64,000 bases of DNA, taken from contig DEXK01000002.1 in the NCBI GenBank assembly GCA_002364085.1, forward strand, positions 67,440-131,439, written 5' to 3'. The notes below the pieces were generated by a model, which saw nothing but the letters and a program-made list of their open reading frames with translations, had not been told where the DNA came from and ran no database searches. Source of the stretch: Balneolaceae bacterium UBA3186 (lineage in GTDB: Bacteria; Bacteroidota; Rhodothermia; Balneolales; Balneolaceae). Positions 1-8,314 of this stretch are shown one piece after another. The translations under genes were made by a program, and so were the position numbers. Numbering within the stretch: the stretch's first letter is position 1; each line of letters begins with the position of its first letter.

Positions 1-267
1 TGCGTGATTATTTGGATTAATACTCATTGCCATTGCATAAGCAGCCCATGTTATTGGATGTGGCGGCTTGAGCATTTGTCCGGCATAAACCGGATGATGA
101 AATGGATAATTACATTTTAGACGTTGAGAAAGTCTTGTAAAAACTTCCTCTGCTTTCGAATCAGAAACAAAAAGCGTTGAATCTACATCCCACGCCCCAT
201 AAGATTCTTTCCAGTTTTGCAGACTTTCAAGTCCTGTATCGAGTGCTTGTTTAGCCTGCTTATCCAT
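1..267 (-). CDS. PLP-dependent group II decarboxylase family, N-terminal fragment
   Basis: The 89 codons from an ATG at 267 run open to the window edge, so the 3' part is missing. The visible N-terminus holds a run around residues 55-88 with FHHPVYAGQMLKPPHP followed by NPNNHA. This resembles the N-terminal segment of group II PLP decarboxylases (aromatic amino acid, glutamate or diaminobutyrate type), where HHP and NPNN lie near the dimer interface. The PLP lysine lies outside the window, so substrate and activity cannot be judged. The start codon overlaps the stop of the upstream DUF3078 gene by one base (TAATG), suggesting translational coupling. Family assignment is from motif memory. Confidence 0.6.
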   Translation of the reverse strand, partial: MDKQAKQALDTGLESLQNWKESYGAWDVDSTLFVSDSKAEEVFTRLSQRLKCNYPFHHPVYAGQMLKPPHPITWAAYAMAMSINPNNHA

Positions 268-1145
268 TAATACAGATTAACTGAAATTCCCGCAGAAAGA
301 ACTTGCTTTATCTGAACTTCACTTGAGAAGTCATCATCGTAACGCATTTCAAACTGAAAAGAAGCGCTAATTATTGAATTGATCTGTCCTACAAGTTCAT
401 TAGCCCAAAATACATCCGTTTCTGAAACCGGATCTGTGAAACTTGTGAATGTTTCCAGATTACTCGAGTACTGAATATTCTCCGCAACAGTTGTCTGAAA
501 TGAAATACCGGTCGTTAAACCACCCTCTGACCGAAATGTATCACCTTGAGACAAACCGTAATTCGGAGACAGGTCACCATCAGAAATGAATGTTTGTTTA
601 AGGGCTAAACCCGCTTCAATTTGTAAACTTGGATTCGCGTTGTACTCCAAACCTGCGCCTTCGGTGAGGTAAGCCGGACTAAAGAAACCTGAAATTAACG
701 AATCCCCACCTGCCGGGTTCATTTTTGCTTCATAATCATATCCATCCGCGAACTGTGTTCTGAATTGTATTGCTCCATAAGCAGCTATTTTACTGTCTTC
801 TTGCAGATCATACGTTGTTCTGAGTCGTATAGAAATTAGATCATCTGATTTTCGTGTATCTCCTGCTACTTTTGACTGTCCGTAACGTAAATTTGTTCTG
901 AAACCAAAAGTATGTTGTTCCTTACGATACATTTTAGTGTATACAGTAGAAGCAGTTCCGCTCACTGTGTTTACACCTCCTTCACTCCAATTACTGTACG
1001 TAGCCTGAGACCCGTTCAAATTGGCAACCCAGGTTTGAGTCCAGCCATTGAGTGTGTCTGGCACAACAATGGTTTGAGCTTGTAAAGAATTTGCTGTAAA
1101 AAAAGTAATTGCGGTTAGTAGTAACGTCTTGGTAAAAATTTTCAT
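267..1145 (-). CDS. DUF3078 domain-containing outer-membrane-type protein
   Basis: 292 residues. Residues 1-23 form a signal peptide ending LQAQ. The mature part is rich in alternating aromatic and polar residues and ends in NLY, as expected for an outer-membrane beta-barrel. The N-terminal WVANLNGSQATYSNWSEGG segment matches the W-x(n)-NWxxGG pattern of DUF3078, a family of unknown function typical of Bacteroidota. It shares a one-base stop/start overlap with the downstream decarboxylase gene. The PyrR-like gene lies 14 bases upstream on the same strand, so the three may be one transcript. Localisation is inferred; no function is known. Confidence 0.75.
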   Translation of the reverse strand: MKIFTKTLLLTAITFFTANSLQAQTIVVPDTLNGWTQTWVANLNGSQATYSNWSEGGVNTVSGTASTVYTKMYRKEQHTFGFRTNLRYGQSKVAGDTRKSDDLISIRLRTTYDLQEDSKIAAYGAIQFRTQFADGYDYEAKMNPAGGDSLISGFFSPAYLTEGAGLEYNANPSLQIEAGLALKQTFISDGDLSPNYGLSQGDTFRSEGGLTTGISFQTTVAENIQYSSNLETFTSFTDPVSETDVFWANELVGQINSIISASFQFEMRYDDDFSSEVQIKQVLSAGISVNLY

Positions 1146-1159
1146 CGTAAAATTTATAA

Positions 1160-1660
1160 TTAAGTATTTTTGAAGAGCACAACTTGCTCCGGTTTCTCTT
1201 TTGAAAGCATTACCTCTACATGCTCGCCTACTTTTGTAGGAATGGTCATTCCAGTAATGTTCGACTTGATAGGATACTTTCTGTGCCCTCTGTCTAACAA
1301 GGTAAGTACCTCGATCCGTTCAGGTTCTCCGGCACTTATTATTGCAGAGACTGCGTCAAACATGGTCTTTCCCGAAAAAATTACGTCATCGATAATGAGA
1401 ACAAATTTTTCGGAGCATTCTGGCAAAGGTTTATTATGTGTCAGGTTCTTAACATTGTATTCAACCAGTTCAATCTTAGACTCAGAAATGAGCGGCTTAA
1501 GATACTCTAAAAATACCCTTGCTGTTGCTAAGCCTCTCTCGTTCAGCCCTACAATAACCAACTCATGTTCCGGTTCAAGCTTTTCCCAAACTTCGATCGC
1601 CATTCTTTTCAAAGAACGCTGAATTCGAGCATTATCCATTAATACAATTTGCCGTTTCAT
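1160..1660 (-). CDS. pyrR: PyrR-like phosphoribosyltransferase
   Basis: 166 residues from the ATG at 1660; a GTG two codons upstream (1666) is an alternative. The PRPP-binding loop VLIIDDVIFSGKT (about residue 88) and the PyrR-like N-terminus (MD, RIQRSLKRMA) place it in the PyrR/uracil phosphoribosyltransferase group. In Firmicutes PyrR binds pyr mRNA and has weak uracil phosphoribosyltransferase activity. In Bacteroidota relatives the family may act only as a regulator or salvage enzyme. Pyrimidine genes pyrF, carA and carB lie elsewhere in the window, not adjacent. No attenuator is visible next to this gene. Confidence 0.75.
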   Translation of the reverse strand: MKRQIVLMDNARIQRSLKRMAIEVWEKLEPEHELVIVGLNERGLATARVFLEYLKPLISESKIELVEYNVKNLTHNKPLPECSEKFVLIIDDVIFSGKTMFDAVSAIISAGEPERIEVLTLLDRGHRKYPIKSNITGMTIPTKVGEHVEVMLSKEKPEQVVLFKNT

Positions 1661-1788
1661 CTGCACATAATTATTTTACTAAAAGGTAATAAAATAATAA
1701 GGTTCAATGCGAAACTTAATGTACGCATACACCGTTAAATTTTGTACTTTACAGTGTTAACCTTTTCATAAATTAATTGAGGCTTACT

Positions 1789-2055
1789 ATGAGCAGAGGA
1801 TTAGGAACTTTAATTACAGGAATTGCAGCCTTTGCAGGTGGTGTTATTACAGGTTTATTGCTTACTCCGAAATCCGGAAAAGAAAATCGTCAATGGATTG
1901 AAGACAAAAGCCATAAGATTCTGGAAGATGGTGAAAAGAAAATTGGTGAAGTATCAAAGAATATAAAAAAGAGCGTTAAAGATAACTTACCTGACCTTTA
2001 CGAGGCAACTGAGTTACTTCATTTTGAAGATGAAGAACTAGAAGAGGATGTCTAA
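1789..2055 (+). CDS. YtxH domain-containing small protein
   Basis: 88 residues from the ATG at 1789; a TTG four codons upstream is less likely. One hydrophobic N-terminal helix (about residues 6-26, glycine-rich) is followed by LLTPKSGKENR and a charged amphipathic tail with a very acidic end. This is the YtxH pattern: a single membrane helix plus a coiled region, often linked to general stress. A paralogue with the same layout lies at 42043-42348. The last eight bases overlap the start of the DUF2851 gene, so the two are probably translated together. Confidence 0.75.
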   Translation: MSRGLGTLITGIAAFAGGVITGLLLTPKSGKENRQWIEDKSHKILEDGEKKIGEVSKNIKKSVKDNLPDLYEATELLHFEDEELEEDV

Positions 2056-3202
2056 AAAATCGTTTCCATATTCTGAGCATATTTTGCAATGGGTATGGAA
2101 CGAGCTGTTATTTGATACAACTTCTTTAACTACAGAATGTGGTAAATCCCTTAGAATCCTGAATCAGGGAATACTGAATAGATCAGATGGTCCGGACTTT
2201 AAATCATCAAGATTGCTTATTGACGGGATGGAATGGCATGGATCTGTTGAGCTTCATCTTATCTCATCAGGTTGGGTATCTCATAATCACCACACCGATA
2301 GAAATTATAACAATGTAGTGCTTCATGTTGTAGCTGAGAACAGTCCTAGGAAGGTTCATACCTTATCAGGCAGTGCTCCTTTTACTCTGAATATTCTTCC
2401 TTATATACACTCTGGTTTAGCTTCTTTTTTATCTAATTTTGATCGATCTCGATCCTTACCTTGCTCGGGTAACCTTACATTTCTTTCACAGGAGATTTTC
2501 CAAGAGCAGATAGAACGATCTCATCAGGAATATTTATCCAAAAAGGTTGATGACTTCCTTTGTTTTTTCTCACCGTCAATTTCACAAAGTTTAGCCTGGA
2601 AGAACGCACTTATTCTTTCAATTTTCGATGGTTTGGGAATCTCCGGGAACAGACACCAAATGCGCGAACTTGCTTCAACTTTGCTTACAAAGAAATATGA
2701 ATCATTAGCACAACTAAAATCAGAAGCCACCAATATCGCTTTCGAAAACCCGGATATTAAATGGAATTATAAAGGTTTAAGACCACACAGCCATCCTTCT
2801 AAAAGAATAAATACTGGAATCGAATTTTTCCACTTCGTTAAGTCCACTCCATTTGAACATTTTTTGACTCCCGAATCACACAAAATATGGTTTAAATGGT
2901 GTGGTAATATCGGTATTCAAAACGCTGGTCTTCCTAAAATTTTATACGCAACTGTTTTTCTTCCATCTCTTTATTTTCTGGGAAAACTATTTCAATCAGA
3001 AAAAATAATCGACTCAGTAAAAAATGAATGGAATTTGTTCAGTGCACCTATACCTAAAATACTGCTTTCTGAATTTACTCAGTTAAATATTTCTCCTTCC
3101 GTTTACCAAAAAAAGCTTGGATCAGTCCATCAATTAAGGGAATATTGTAAGCCAAAGAAGTGTTCAGAATGTTTAGTGCTAAAAAAAGCAATTTCATCTT
3201 GA
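2048..3202 (+). CDS. DUF2851 family protein
   Basis: 384 residues, no signal peptide. The N-terminal part (GILNRSDGPDFKSSRLLIDG, then EWHGSVELHL and HHTDRNYNNVVLHVV) is characteristic of DUF2851, a Bacteroidota/Chlorobi family of unknown role. The conserved GPDF, EWHGSVE and H-x-D-x-x-Y-x-N-V-V-LHVV pieces resemble a nuclease-like core, but that is speculation. The C-terminus has a CKPKKCSECLVLKKA segment with three cysteines. It starts inside the end of the YtxH gene and is followed by the tRNA-Gln gene. Confidence 0.75.
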   Translation: MSKKSFPYSEHILQWVWNELLFDTTSLTTECGKSLRILNQGILNRSDGPDFKSSRLLIDGMEWHGSVELHLISSGWVSHNHHTDRNYNNVVLHVVAENSPRKVHTLSGSAPFTLNILPYIHSGLASFLSNFDRSRSLPCSGNLTFLSQEIFQEQIERSHQEYLSKKVDDFLCFFSPSISQSLAWKNALILSIFDGLGISGNRHQMRELASTLLTKKYESLAQLKSEATNIAFENPDIKWNYKGLRPHSHPSKRINTGIEFFHFVKSTPFEHFLTPESHKIWFKWCGNIGIQNAGLPKILYATVFLPSLYFLGKLFQSEKIIDSVKNEWNLFSAPIPKILLSEFTQLNISPSVYQKKLGSVHQLREYCKPKKCSECLVLKKAISS

Positions 3203-3251
3203 TTGCTTTTCGATCTATCTCTATCTTTGGGGTCTGTCGAAACGGCATTTT

Positions 3252-3322
3252 TGCCCGGTCGTCTAATGGCAGGACACCTGGTTTTGGTCCAGTATGTGGG
3301 GGTTCGAATCCTCCCCGGGCAA
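3252..3322 (+). tRNA. tRNA-Gln (anticodon TTG)
   Basis: 71 bases fold as a cloverleaf. The acceptor stem TGCCCGG (3252-3258) pairs with CCGGGCA (3315-3321) and the discriminator is A. The anticodon arm CTGG-TTTTGGT-CCAG places TTG at positions 34-36. The T arm carries GGTTCGAATCC. The CCA end is not encoded. The overall sequence is that of a bacterial glutamine tRNA. Confidence 0.96.
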
Positions 3323-3400
3323 CTAACACTCAATAAGATAACAACAGGAGCCGTCTTATTGTTTTATGTAATCCTGAAATTTTCAGTGCTAGCAGTTTAA

Positions 3401-4333
3401 ATGGATACTCCTCTCGCAATATTTTCCGGACGAAGCAACCCCGCTCTCGCAAGAGCAATTGCTGAATCCTACGGAACAAAACTCGGTGACGTTACCATCA
3501 AAGAATTTTCTGATGGTGAATTATATGTTAAATTCGAGCAAAGCATCCGTGGTGAAGATATTTTCATTATTCAACCAACTCCCCCTCCCGGTGATAACAT
3601 CATGGAGTTGTTGCTAATGTTAGATGCCGCTAAACGCGCATCAGTAAAACGAGTAACAGCGGTAATTCCTTACTTCGGATATGCCCGCCAAGATCGAAAA
3701 GATCAACCCAGAGTATCTATTGGTTCTAAACTCATGGCAAATTTGCTTGTAGAAGCAGGTGCAGATCGCATTTTGACCATGGATTTACACGCAGCACAGA
3801 TTCAAGGATTTTTTGATATCCCGCTTGACCACCTTTATGCAAGTAGGGCTTTCATTGAACATTTTAAATCCAACCCAATTGAAAATCTGGTGGTAGTTGC
3901 ACCGGATGTGGGAAGCCTCAAAACATCACGATCGTATTCTAAAAAGCTTGGAACAAGTCTCGCCTTTATTGACAAGAGACGACCAAATGCTAATGAATCC
4001 GAGATCATGAACATTATTGGTGATGTAGAGGGAAAGAATGTGTTGATAGTAGATGACTTAATTGACACCGCCGGAACACTTACGAATGCAGCAGCAGCCA
4101 TGAAAGAAAGAGGCGCGCTAAATATTACTGCAATTTGTACACACCCGATACTATCGGGACCGGCATACCAACGAATAGAAGATTCACCTATAGATGAAGT
4201 CTTAGTTACGGATACGGTAACACTTCGCCAGCCTTCTGATAAGATCAAAGTGCTAAGCGTTGCTGATATTTTTGCGGAAGCAATTCAGCGTATCCACACC
4301 AACGACACTATAAGTGCTCTCTTTGACAATTAA
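3401..4333 (+). CDS. prs: Ribose-phosphate pyrophosphokinase (PRPP synthetase)
   Basis: 310 residues, the usual length of class I PRPP synthetase. It makes phosphoribosyl pyrophosphate from ribose 5-phosphate and ATP for purine, pyrimidine, NAD, His and Trp synthesis. Visible motifs: N-terminal IFSGRSNPALA, the ATP-flexible region YFGYARQDRKDQPR (about residue 90), the metal-site segment TMDLHAAQIQGFF with its histidine, and the ribose-phosphate loop VLIVDDLIDTAGT (about residue 215). The gene begins 78 bases after tRNA-Gln and heads the prs-rplY-pth cluster. The second gene starts 23 bases downstream, consistent with one operon. Confidence 0.97.
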   Translation: MDTPLAIFSGRSNPALARAIAESYGTKLGDVTIKEFSDGELYVKFEQSIRGEDIFIIQPTPPPGDNIMELLLMLDAAKRASVKRVTAVIPYFGYARQDRKDQPRVSIGSKLMANLLVEAGADRILTMDLHAAQIQGFFDIPLDHLYASRAFIEHFKSNPIENLVVVAPDVGSLKTSRSYSKKLGTSLAFIDKRRPNANESEIMNIIGDVEGKNVLIVDDLIDTAGTLTNAAAAMKERGALNITAICTHPILSGPAYQRIEDSPIDEVLVTDTVTLRQPSDKIKVLSVADIFAEAIQRIHTNDTISALFDN

Positions 4334-4356
4334 TGAATAAGTAAGTAAATCCAAAA

Positions 4357-5055
4357 ATGGCAAAAGCTGAATTTAAGACAATAGACGCTGAAAAACGTGA
4401 GCTTAGCAAAAAAGCTAATCGTGAACTTCGCGCCCAAAAGAGAGTTCCCGCAGTACTTTACGGACCGGAAGTAAAAGAAAATCTTCACTTCTCTGTAGAT
4501 GAACTGGAACTTGAAAGAATTTTAAGAACCCAACAAACCAAACTCGTTGAATTAACTTTTGATGACAAAGTGTATAAAACACTGGTTAAAAGAGTAGAGT
4601 TTGATCCTGTTTCTGACAGACCTATTCACGTAGACTTTTATGTTCTTTCTGATAAGCATAAAGTAACTCTTCGTATTCCTGTTTCACTTACCGGAAACGC
4701 TCGTGGTGTTGTTGAAAATGGTGGACGTTTGTTCCAACCAATGAAAGTGGTTCGTATTCGAGTACTACCTGAGTTTATTCCTGCAGAATTTATAATTGAT
4801 GTCAGCAATCTTAAAATTGGTGAGTCTTTTCATGTAGGCGAATTAGACTTGGATGGCATTACTCCAATTGATGCTGAGGGTAGAACCATAGTAACGATCA
4901 GACCTCCAAAAGGCGCTGACTTCCTTGACAGCTTAACCGCTGATGTTGAAGGCGATGAAGAAGCTGATGGTGAAGAAACTGCTGAAGGCGATACTCCTGA
5001 AGGCGAGGATGCAGCTGGCGGTGAAGGTTCTGAAGAAGAAAAATCAGAAGAATAA
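4357..5055 (+). CDS. rplY: 50S ribosomal protein L25/general stress protein Ctc
   Basis: 232 residues: an N-terminal 5S rRNA-binding L25 domain (about 1-95, with RVPAVLYG) and the TL5/Ctc-type C-terminal beta domain (about 100-185). It ends in a long low-complexity tail of Glu, Asp, Gly and Ala after residue 190. L25 binds 5S rRNA in the large subunit. The acidic tail exceeds the usual Ctc length and is common in Bacteroidota-type homologues. It sits between prs and pth, a widely conserved order. Confidence 0.95.
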   Translation: MAKAEFKTIDAEKRELSKKANRELRAQKRVPAVLYGPEVKENLHFSVDELELERILRTQQTKLVELTFDDKVYKTLVKRVEFDPVSDRPIHVDFYVLSDKHKVTLRIPVSLTGNARGVVENGGRLFQPMKVVRIRVLPEFIPAEFIIDVSNLKIGESFHVGELDLDGITPIDAEGRTIVTIRPPKGADFLDSLTADVEGDEEADGEETAEGDTPEGEDAAGGEGSEEEKSEE

Positions 5056-5091
5056 AAAAGTGATAAAGGCGGGAATGCCCATTTCAACACC

Positions 5092-5649
5092 ATGTCCATA
5101 ATCGTAGGATTAGGAAATATCGGTAATGAATATGATGGCACCCGTCATAATATCGGCTTTGATATTCTTGATGAACTGGCAACAACGCTTTCAATTTCAT
5201 TTGGTCCCGGTGGCGGGCCATTTGAAATAGCTGAAGGAAGACATAAAGGACGTAAAATCGTTCTTGTTAAACCAACTACTTTTATGAACAGAAGTGGTAC
5301 AGCAGTTAAGAAAGCGTTAGCTAAGTTCAACACAGATAAAAAAGATTGCCTGATCATTTATGATGATCTGAATCTTCCACTTGGCACAAACAGAATGAAG
5401 CCAAATGGAAGTGCAGGCGGTCATAATGGAATTTCTGATATCATTGAGCGGCTTGGAAGTAATGACTTCCCACGATTGCGATTTGGTATCGGTGATAATT
5501 TTTCGAGAGGCAGGCAAGTAGATTACGTACTTGCCCCTTTTGATGAAGATGAGCTTGAAGAAAAAAATCAGGCTGTACAACATGCTCACGATGCTGCCCT
5601 TGCTTTCGTGAATGTAGGGATAGAAAGGGCAATGAATTACTTTAATTGA
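5092..5649 (+). CDS. pth: Peptidyl-tRNA hydrolase
   Basis: 185 residues, normal length. It releases peptides from prematurely dropped peptidyl-tRNA. The signature IVGLGNIGNEYDGTRHNIGF carries the catalytic histidine (about residue 20). KPTTFMNRSG and the IYDDLNLPLG segment with the catalytic-site aspartate follow, then GSAGGHNGISDI. The gene follows rplY after 36 bases and precedes hppA by 31 bases. Confidence 0.97.
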   Translation: MSIIVGLGNIGNEYDGTRHNIGFDILDELATTLSISFGPGGGPFEIAEGRHKGRKIVLVKPTTFMNRSGTAVKKALAKFNTDKKDCLIIYDDLNLPLGTNRMKPNGSAGGHNGISDIIERLGSNDFPRLRFGIGDNFSRGRQVDYVLAPFDEDELEEKNQAVQHAHDAALAFVNVGIERAMNYFN

Positions 5650-5680
5650 ATTACAATCATAAACTAACGAAAAGAGTATT

Positions 5681-7891
5681 ATGCTAAACATAATCTATTT
5701 CTCAGCGGCAGCGGGTGTTATTGCACTTCTATTTACCGCGTTAAAATCTTCTTGGGTAAGTAAACAAGAAGTGGGTACTGACCGAATGGCCCGTATCGCA
5801 GAAAGTATCGCAAAAGGTGCAATGGCTTTCTTAAAAGCAGAATATAAAGTGCTTTCAGGTTTCGTACTTGTAGTAGCTTTAATCTTAGCTTTTAGTGCTA
5901 ATCCTGAAACTTCGAGCTGGATGGTTGCCATCTCTTTCGTTGTTGGAGCAATCTGTTCCGGACTTGCTGGTTTCATCGGAATGAAAGTTGCTACCAAAGC
6001 TAATGTAAGAACTACTCAAGCTGCTCGTACCAGCCTTGGAAAAGGACTTGAAGTCGCATTCGCTGGTGGTTCTGTAATGGGACTTGGTGTTGTAGGACTT
6101 GGGGTATTAGGACTTTCAGTTCTATTCTTTGTGTTCTCTCAAATGTTTGGTATTGAAGGAGCCGGAGCTGTAAACAAAGTATTGGCAATCGTTACCGGAT
6201 TCTCTTTCGGTGCATCTTCAATTGCACTATTTGCTCGTGTTGGTGGTGGTATTTATACCAAAGCTGCTGATGTTGGAGCTGACCTTGTAGGTAAAGTTGA
6301 AGCAGGTATTCCTGAAGATCACCCATTAAACCCTGCAACTATTGCAGACAACGTTGGTGATAATGTAGGTGATGTAGCCGGAATGGGTGCTGACCTTTTT
6401 GAATCATACGTTGGTTCAATCATTGGTACAATGGTTCTTGGTGCTGCTTTCATGACTATTCCGGGATGGAGCGACAATTTTGACGGACTTTCTGCTGTAA
6501 TGCTTCCTTTGGTTCTTGCAGGAACAGGAATCTTTACTTCGATTATGGGTACATTTTTAGTACGTGTCAAAGATGGTGGCGATCCGCAAAAAGCATTGAA
6601 CATGGGCGAACTTTTTTCAGGCTTGGTAATGCTAGTAGCTTCTTACTTCATCATAACATGGATGCTTCCTGAAAGCTGGACATTCACAGGTATTGAGTAT
6701 ACAAGTACTGGTGTATTTATCGCAACTATCTTTGGATTGCTTGCTGGTCTTGCAATAGGATTTGTAACTGAGCATTACACAGGTACAGGCACAAAACCGG
6801 TTCTTTCTATTGTAAAGCAATCTGTAACCGGTGCTGCAACTAACATCATCGCAGGACTTGGAGTTGGAATGATCTCAACTGCAATCCCTATTATCATTAT
6901 TGCAATCGCAATTGTAGGAGCTTACAGCTTTGCCGGACTTTACGGAATCGCAATTGCTGCTGTAGGTATGCTTGCAAACACAGGAATCCAGTTAGCTGTT
7001 GATGCTTACGGTCCTGTTTCTGATAACGCAGGTGGTATCGCTGAGATGGCTGAATTAGAGCCTGAAGTTCGTGAGCGCACTGATAAGCTTGATGCTGTTG
7101 GTAACACTACTGCTGCTATCGGTAAAGGTTTTGCGATCGGTTCTGCTGCATTGACTGCTCTTGCACTATTCGCGGCTTTCATTACGGCTTACGAAGCTGT
7201 TAATCCTGGCATTAAAGTAATTATTAATGTTACGGATCCGTATGTAATGGCTGCCCTGTTTGTTGGAGCGATGCTACCTTTCTTATTCTCTGCCCTTTCT
7301 ATGAATGCAGTAGGACGAGCAGCAATGAGTATGATCGAAGAAGTTCGTCGTCAGTTTGCTTCTATTCCTGAATTGAGAGCTGCTCTTGACGTTATGAACA
7401 AAAACGGCGAAAAAGAATACGCTGACTGGACAGACGAAGATAAAGCAACTTTTGATGCTGCTGACGGAAAAGCTGAATATGAAAAATGTGTTGAGATCTC
7501 AACTACGGCTTCTATTCGTGAAATGGTTCTTCCGGGGCTACTAGCTGTAATCGTTCCTGTACTATTCGGATTTGTTCCTGGATTTGTAAGTGACGATCCT
7601 ACTCTTGGTGCAAAAATGCTTGGTGGACTTCTTGCAGGTGTAACTTCTGCAGGTGTACTTATGGCATTGTTCCAAAGTAACGCAGGTGGTGCTTGGGATA
7701 ACGCTAAGAAAATGATCGAAGAAGGTGTTACCATTGATGGTGTTGAGTACGGAAAAGGTTCCGAAGCTCATAAAGCCGGTGTTGTTGGTGATACTGTTGG
7801 TGATCCTTTTAAGGATACTTCAGGACCATCGCTAAACATCCTTCTTAAGTTGATGTCTGTTGTTGCTCTTGTTATCGCAACAATGATCTAA
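5681..7891 (+). CDS. hppA: Membrane-bound pyrophosphatase (K+-dependent type ion pump)
   Basis: 736 residues and about 16 hydrophobic segments. It couples pyrophosphate hydrolysis to H+ or Na+ export. The pyrophosphate-binding signature DVGADLVGKVE lies near residue 197, followed by the repeated acidic motif DNVGDNVGD. A second acidic cluster, DTVGDPFKDTSGPS, is near the C-terminus. GNTTAAIGKG near residue 474 has alanine where K+-independent enzymes carry lysine, which by family rule marks the K+-dependent class. Whether it pumps Na+ or H+ cannot be settled from this reading. It follows pth closely and is ended by a strong terminator at 7935-7970. Confidence 0.95.
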   Translation: MLNIIYFSAAAGVIALLFTALKSSWVSKQEVGTDRMARIAESIAKGAMAFLKAEYKVLSGFVLVVALILAFSANPETSSWMVAISFVVGAICSGLAGFIGMKVATKANVRTTQAARTSLGKGLEVAFAGGSVMGLGVVGLGVLGLSVLFFVFSQMFGIEGAGAVNKVLAIVTGFSFGASSIALFARVGGGIYTKAADVGADLVGKVEAGIPEDHPLNPATIADNVGDNVGDVAGMGADLFESYVGSIIGTMVLGAAFMTIPGWSDNFDGLSAVMLPLVLAGTGIFTSIMGTFLVRVKDGGDPQKALNMGELFSGLVMLVASYFIITWMLPESWTFTGIEYTSTGVFIATIFGLLAGLAIGFVTEHYTGTGTKPVLSIVKQSVTGAATNIIAGLGVGMISTAIPIIIIAIAIVGAYSFAGLYGIAIAAVGMLANTGIQLAVDAYGPVSDNAGGIAEMAELEPEVRERTDKLDAVGNTTAAIGKGFAIGSAALTALALFAAFITAYEAVNPGIKVIINVTDPYVMAALFVGAMLPFLFSALSMNAVGRAAMSMIEEVRRQFASIPELRAALDVMNKNGEKEYADWTDEDKATFDAADGKAEYEKCVEISTTASIREMVLPGLLAVIVPVLFGFVPGFVSDDPTLGAKMLGGLLAGVTSAGVLMALFQSNAGGAWDNAKKMIEEGVTIDGVEYGKGSEAHKAGVVGDTVGDPFKDTSGPSLNILLKLMSVVALVIATMI

Positions 7892-7903
7892 GTTTTTAAT
7901 TTT

Positions 7904-7932
7904 GTACGGGCGGATGGCTATCCGCCACCTAC
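7904..7932. repeat. Short palindromic element GTAC...GGCGGAT/ATCCGCC...TAC, copy 1
   Basis: The stem GGCGGAT (7909-7915) and ATCCGCC (7920-7926) encloses a four-base loop. Outer GTA and TAC can also pair. The 29-base unit aligns without gaps to 8258-8286 (23 of 29 identical, counted by eye). The copy sits just after the hppA stop and before the terminator. Confidence 0.7.
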
Positions 7933-7934
7933 TT

Positions 7935-7970
7935 CCCACTCATGAGAAATTGTGAGTGGGATTTTTTTGT
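7935..7970 (+). terminator. Rho-independent terminator after hppA
   Basis: The perfect 8-bp stem CCCACTCA (7935-7942)/TGAGTGGG (7953-7960) with a 10-base loop is followed by A and a run of seven T. It lies 43 bases after the hppA stop and probably ends the prs-rplY-pth-hppA transcript. The 423-base stretch 7892-8314 has no gene. Besides this terminator it holds four palindromic repeats at 7904, 7990, 8145 and 8258. Confidence 0.85.
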
Positions 7971-7989
7971 TTTGACCTGAAGTAAAACC

Positions 7990-8081
7990 GTCATCGCCAC
8001 GCGCATGCAGGCGATCTAAATCGTTATTAAGATCTATTCAGAAATTAGCATCACAGATTCCGGCATTCGCAGCGGAATGAC
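7990..8081. repeat. 90-92 base two-hairpin repeat (REPIN-like), copy A
   Basis: 92 bases bounded by GTCAT and its complement ATGAC. The left part forms a stem from TCGC and GCGA. The right part forms a hairpin from ATTCCG and CGGAAT. Same architecture as the elements at 12632-12721 and 59059-59149: GTCAT, hairpin 1, a variable AT-rich spacer, CAGATTCC, hairpin 2, ATGAC. This is the most diverged of the three copies. Confidence 0.7.
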
Positions 8082-8144
8082 TATTCTAGACTCATTAGCG
8101 ATAGCAAATTAAGACGGAGAGTATTGCCAGATCTAACGACCGGA

Positions 8145-8204
8145 AACACCCCTCGGATTATCCAAAGAACTCTTTGGATAATCATCTCCCCTCCAGTGGA
8201 GAAT
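8145..8204. repeat. 60-base palindromic element, copy 1 (reverse orientation)
   Basis: Read on the minus strand this 60-base unit aligns without gaps to 26976-27035. The shared outer parts are ATTCTCC, GAGGGGAGA and GAGGGGTGTT. Its centre is an 11-bp perfect stem, ATTATCCAAAG (8157-8167) with CTTTGGATAAT (8172-8182). The other copy has a different stem sequence at the same place. Confidence 0.75.
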
Positions 8205-8257
8205 GAATTCGGAATAAAGATTTGATTTTTGGTCTTGATTACAATCCATATCTTTCA

Positions 8258-8286
8258 GTACAGGCGGATCGCGATCCGCTCCATAC
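8258..8286. repeat. Short palindromic element GTAC...GGCGGAT/ATCCGC...TAC, copy 2
   Basis: GCGGATCG (8264-8271 region) and CGATCCGC form a perfect 16-base palindrome, framed by GTAC and TAC as in the copy at 7904-7932. It lies 29 bases before the start of the orphan gene at 8315, so it would fall in that gene's promoter or leader region. Confidence 0.65.
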
Positions 8287-8314
8287 GATAAATATCTAAT
8301 TATTTCTACGAATA

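Noticed and set aside
1170..1622. 150-codon plus-strand frame opposite the PyrR-like gene
   Set aside because: Serine-rich shadow of a well-supported gene on the other strand.
3075..3333. Reading frames antisense to tRNA-Gln
   Set aside because: They cover the tRNA and the end of the DUF2851 gene; the cloverleaf is clear.
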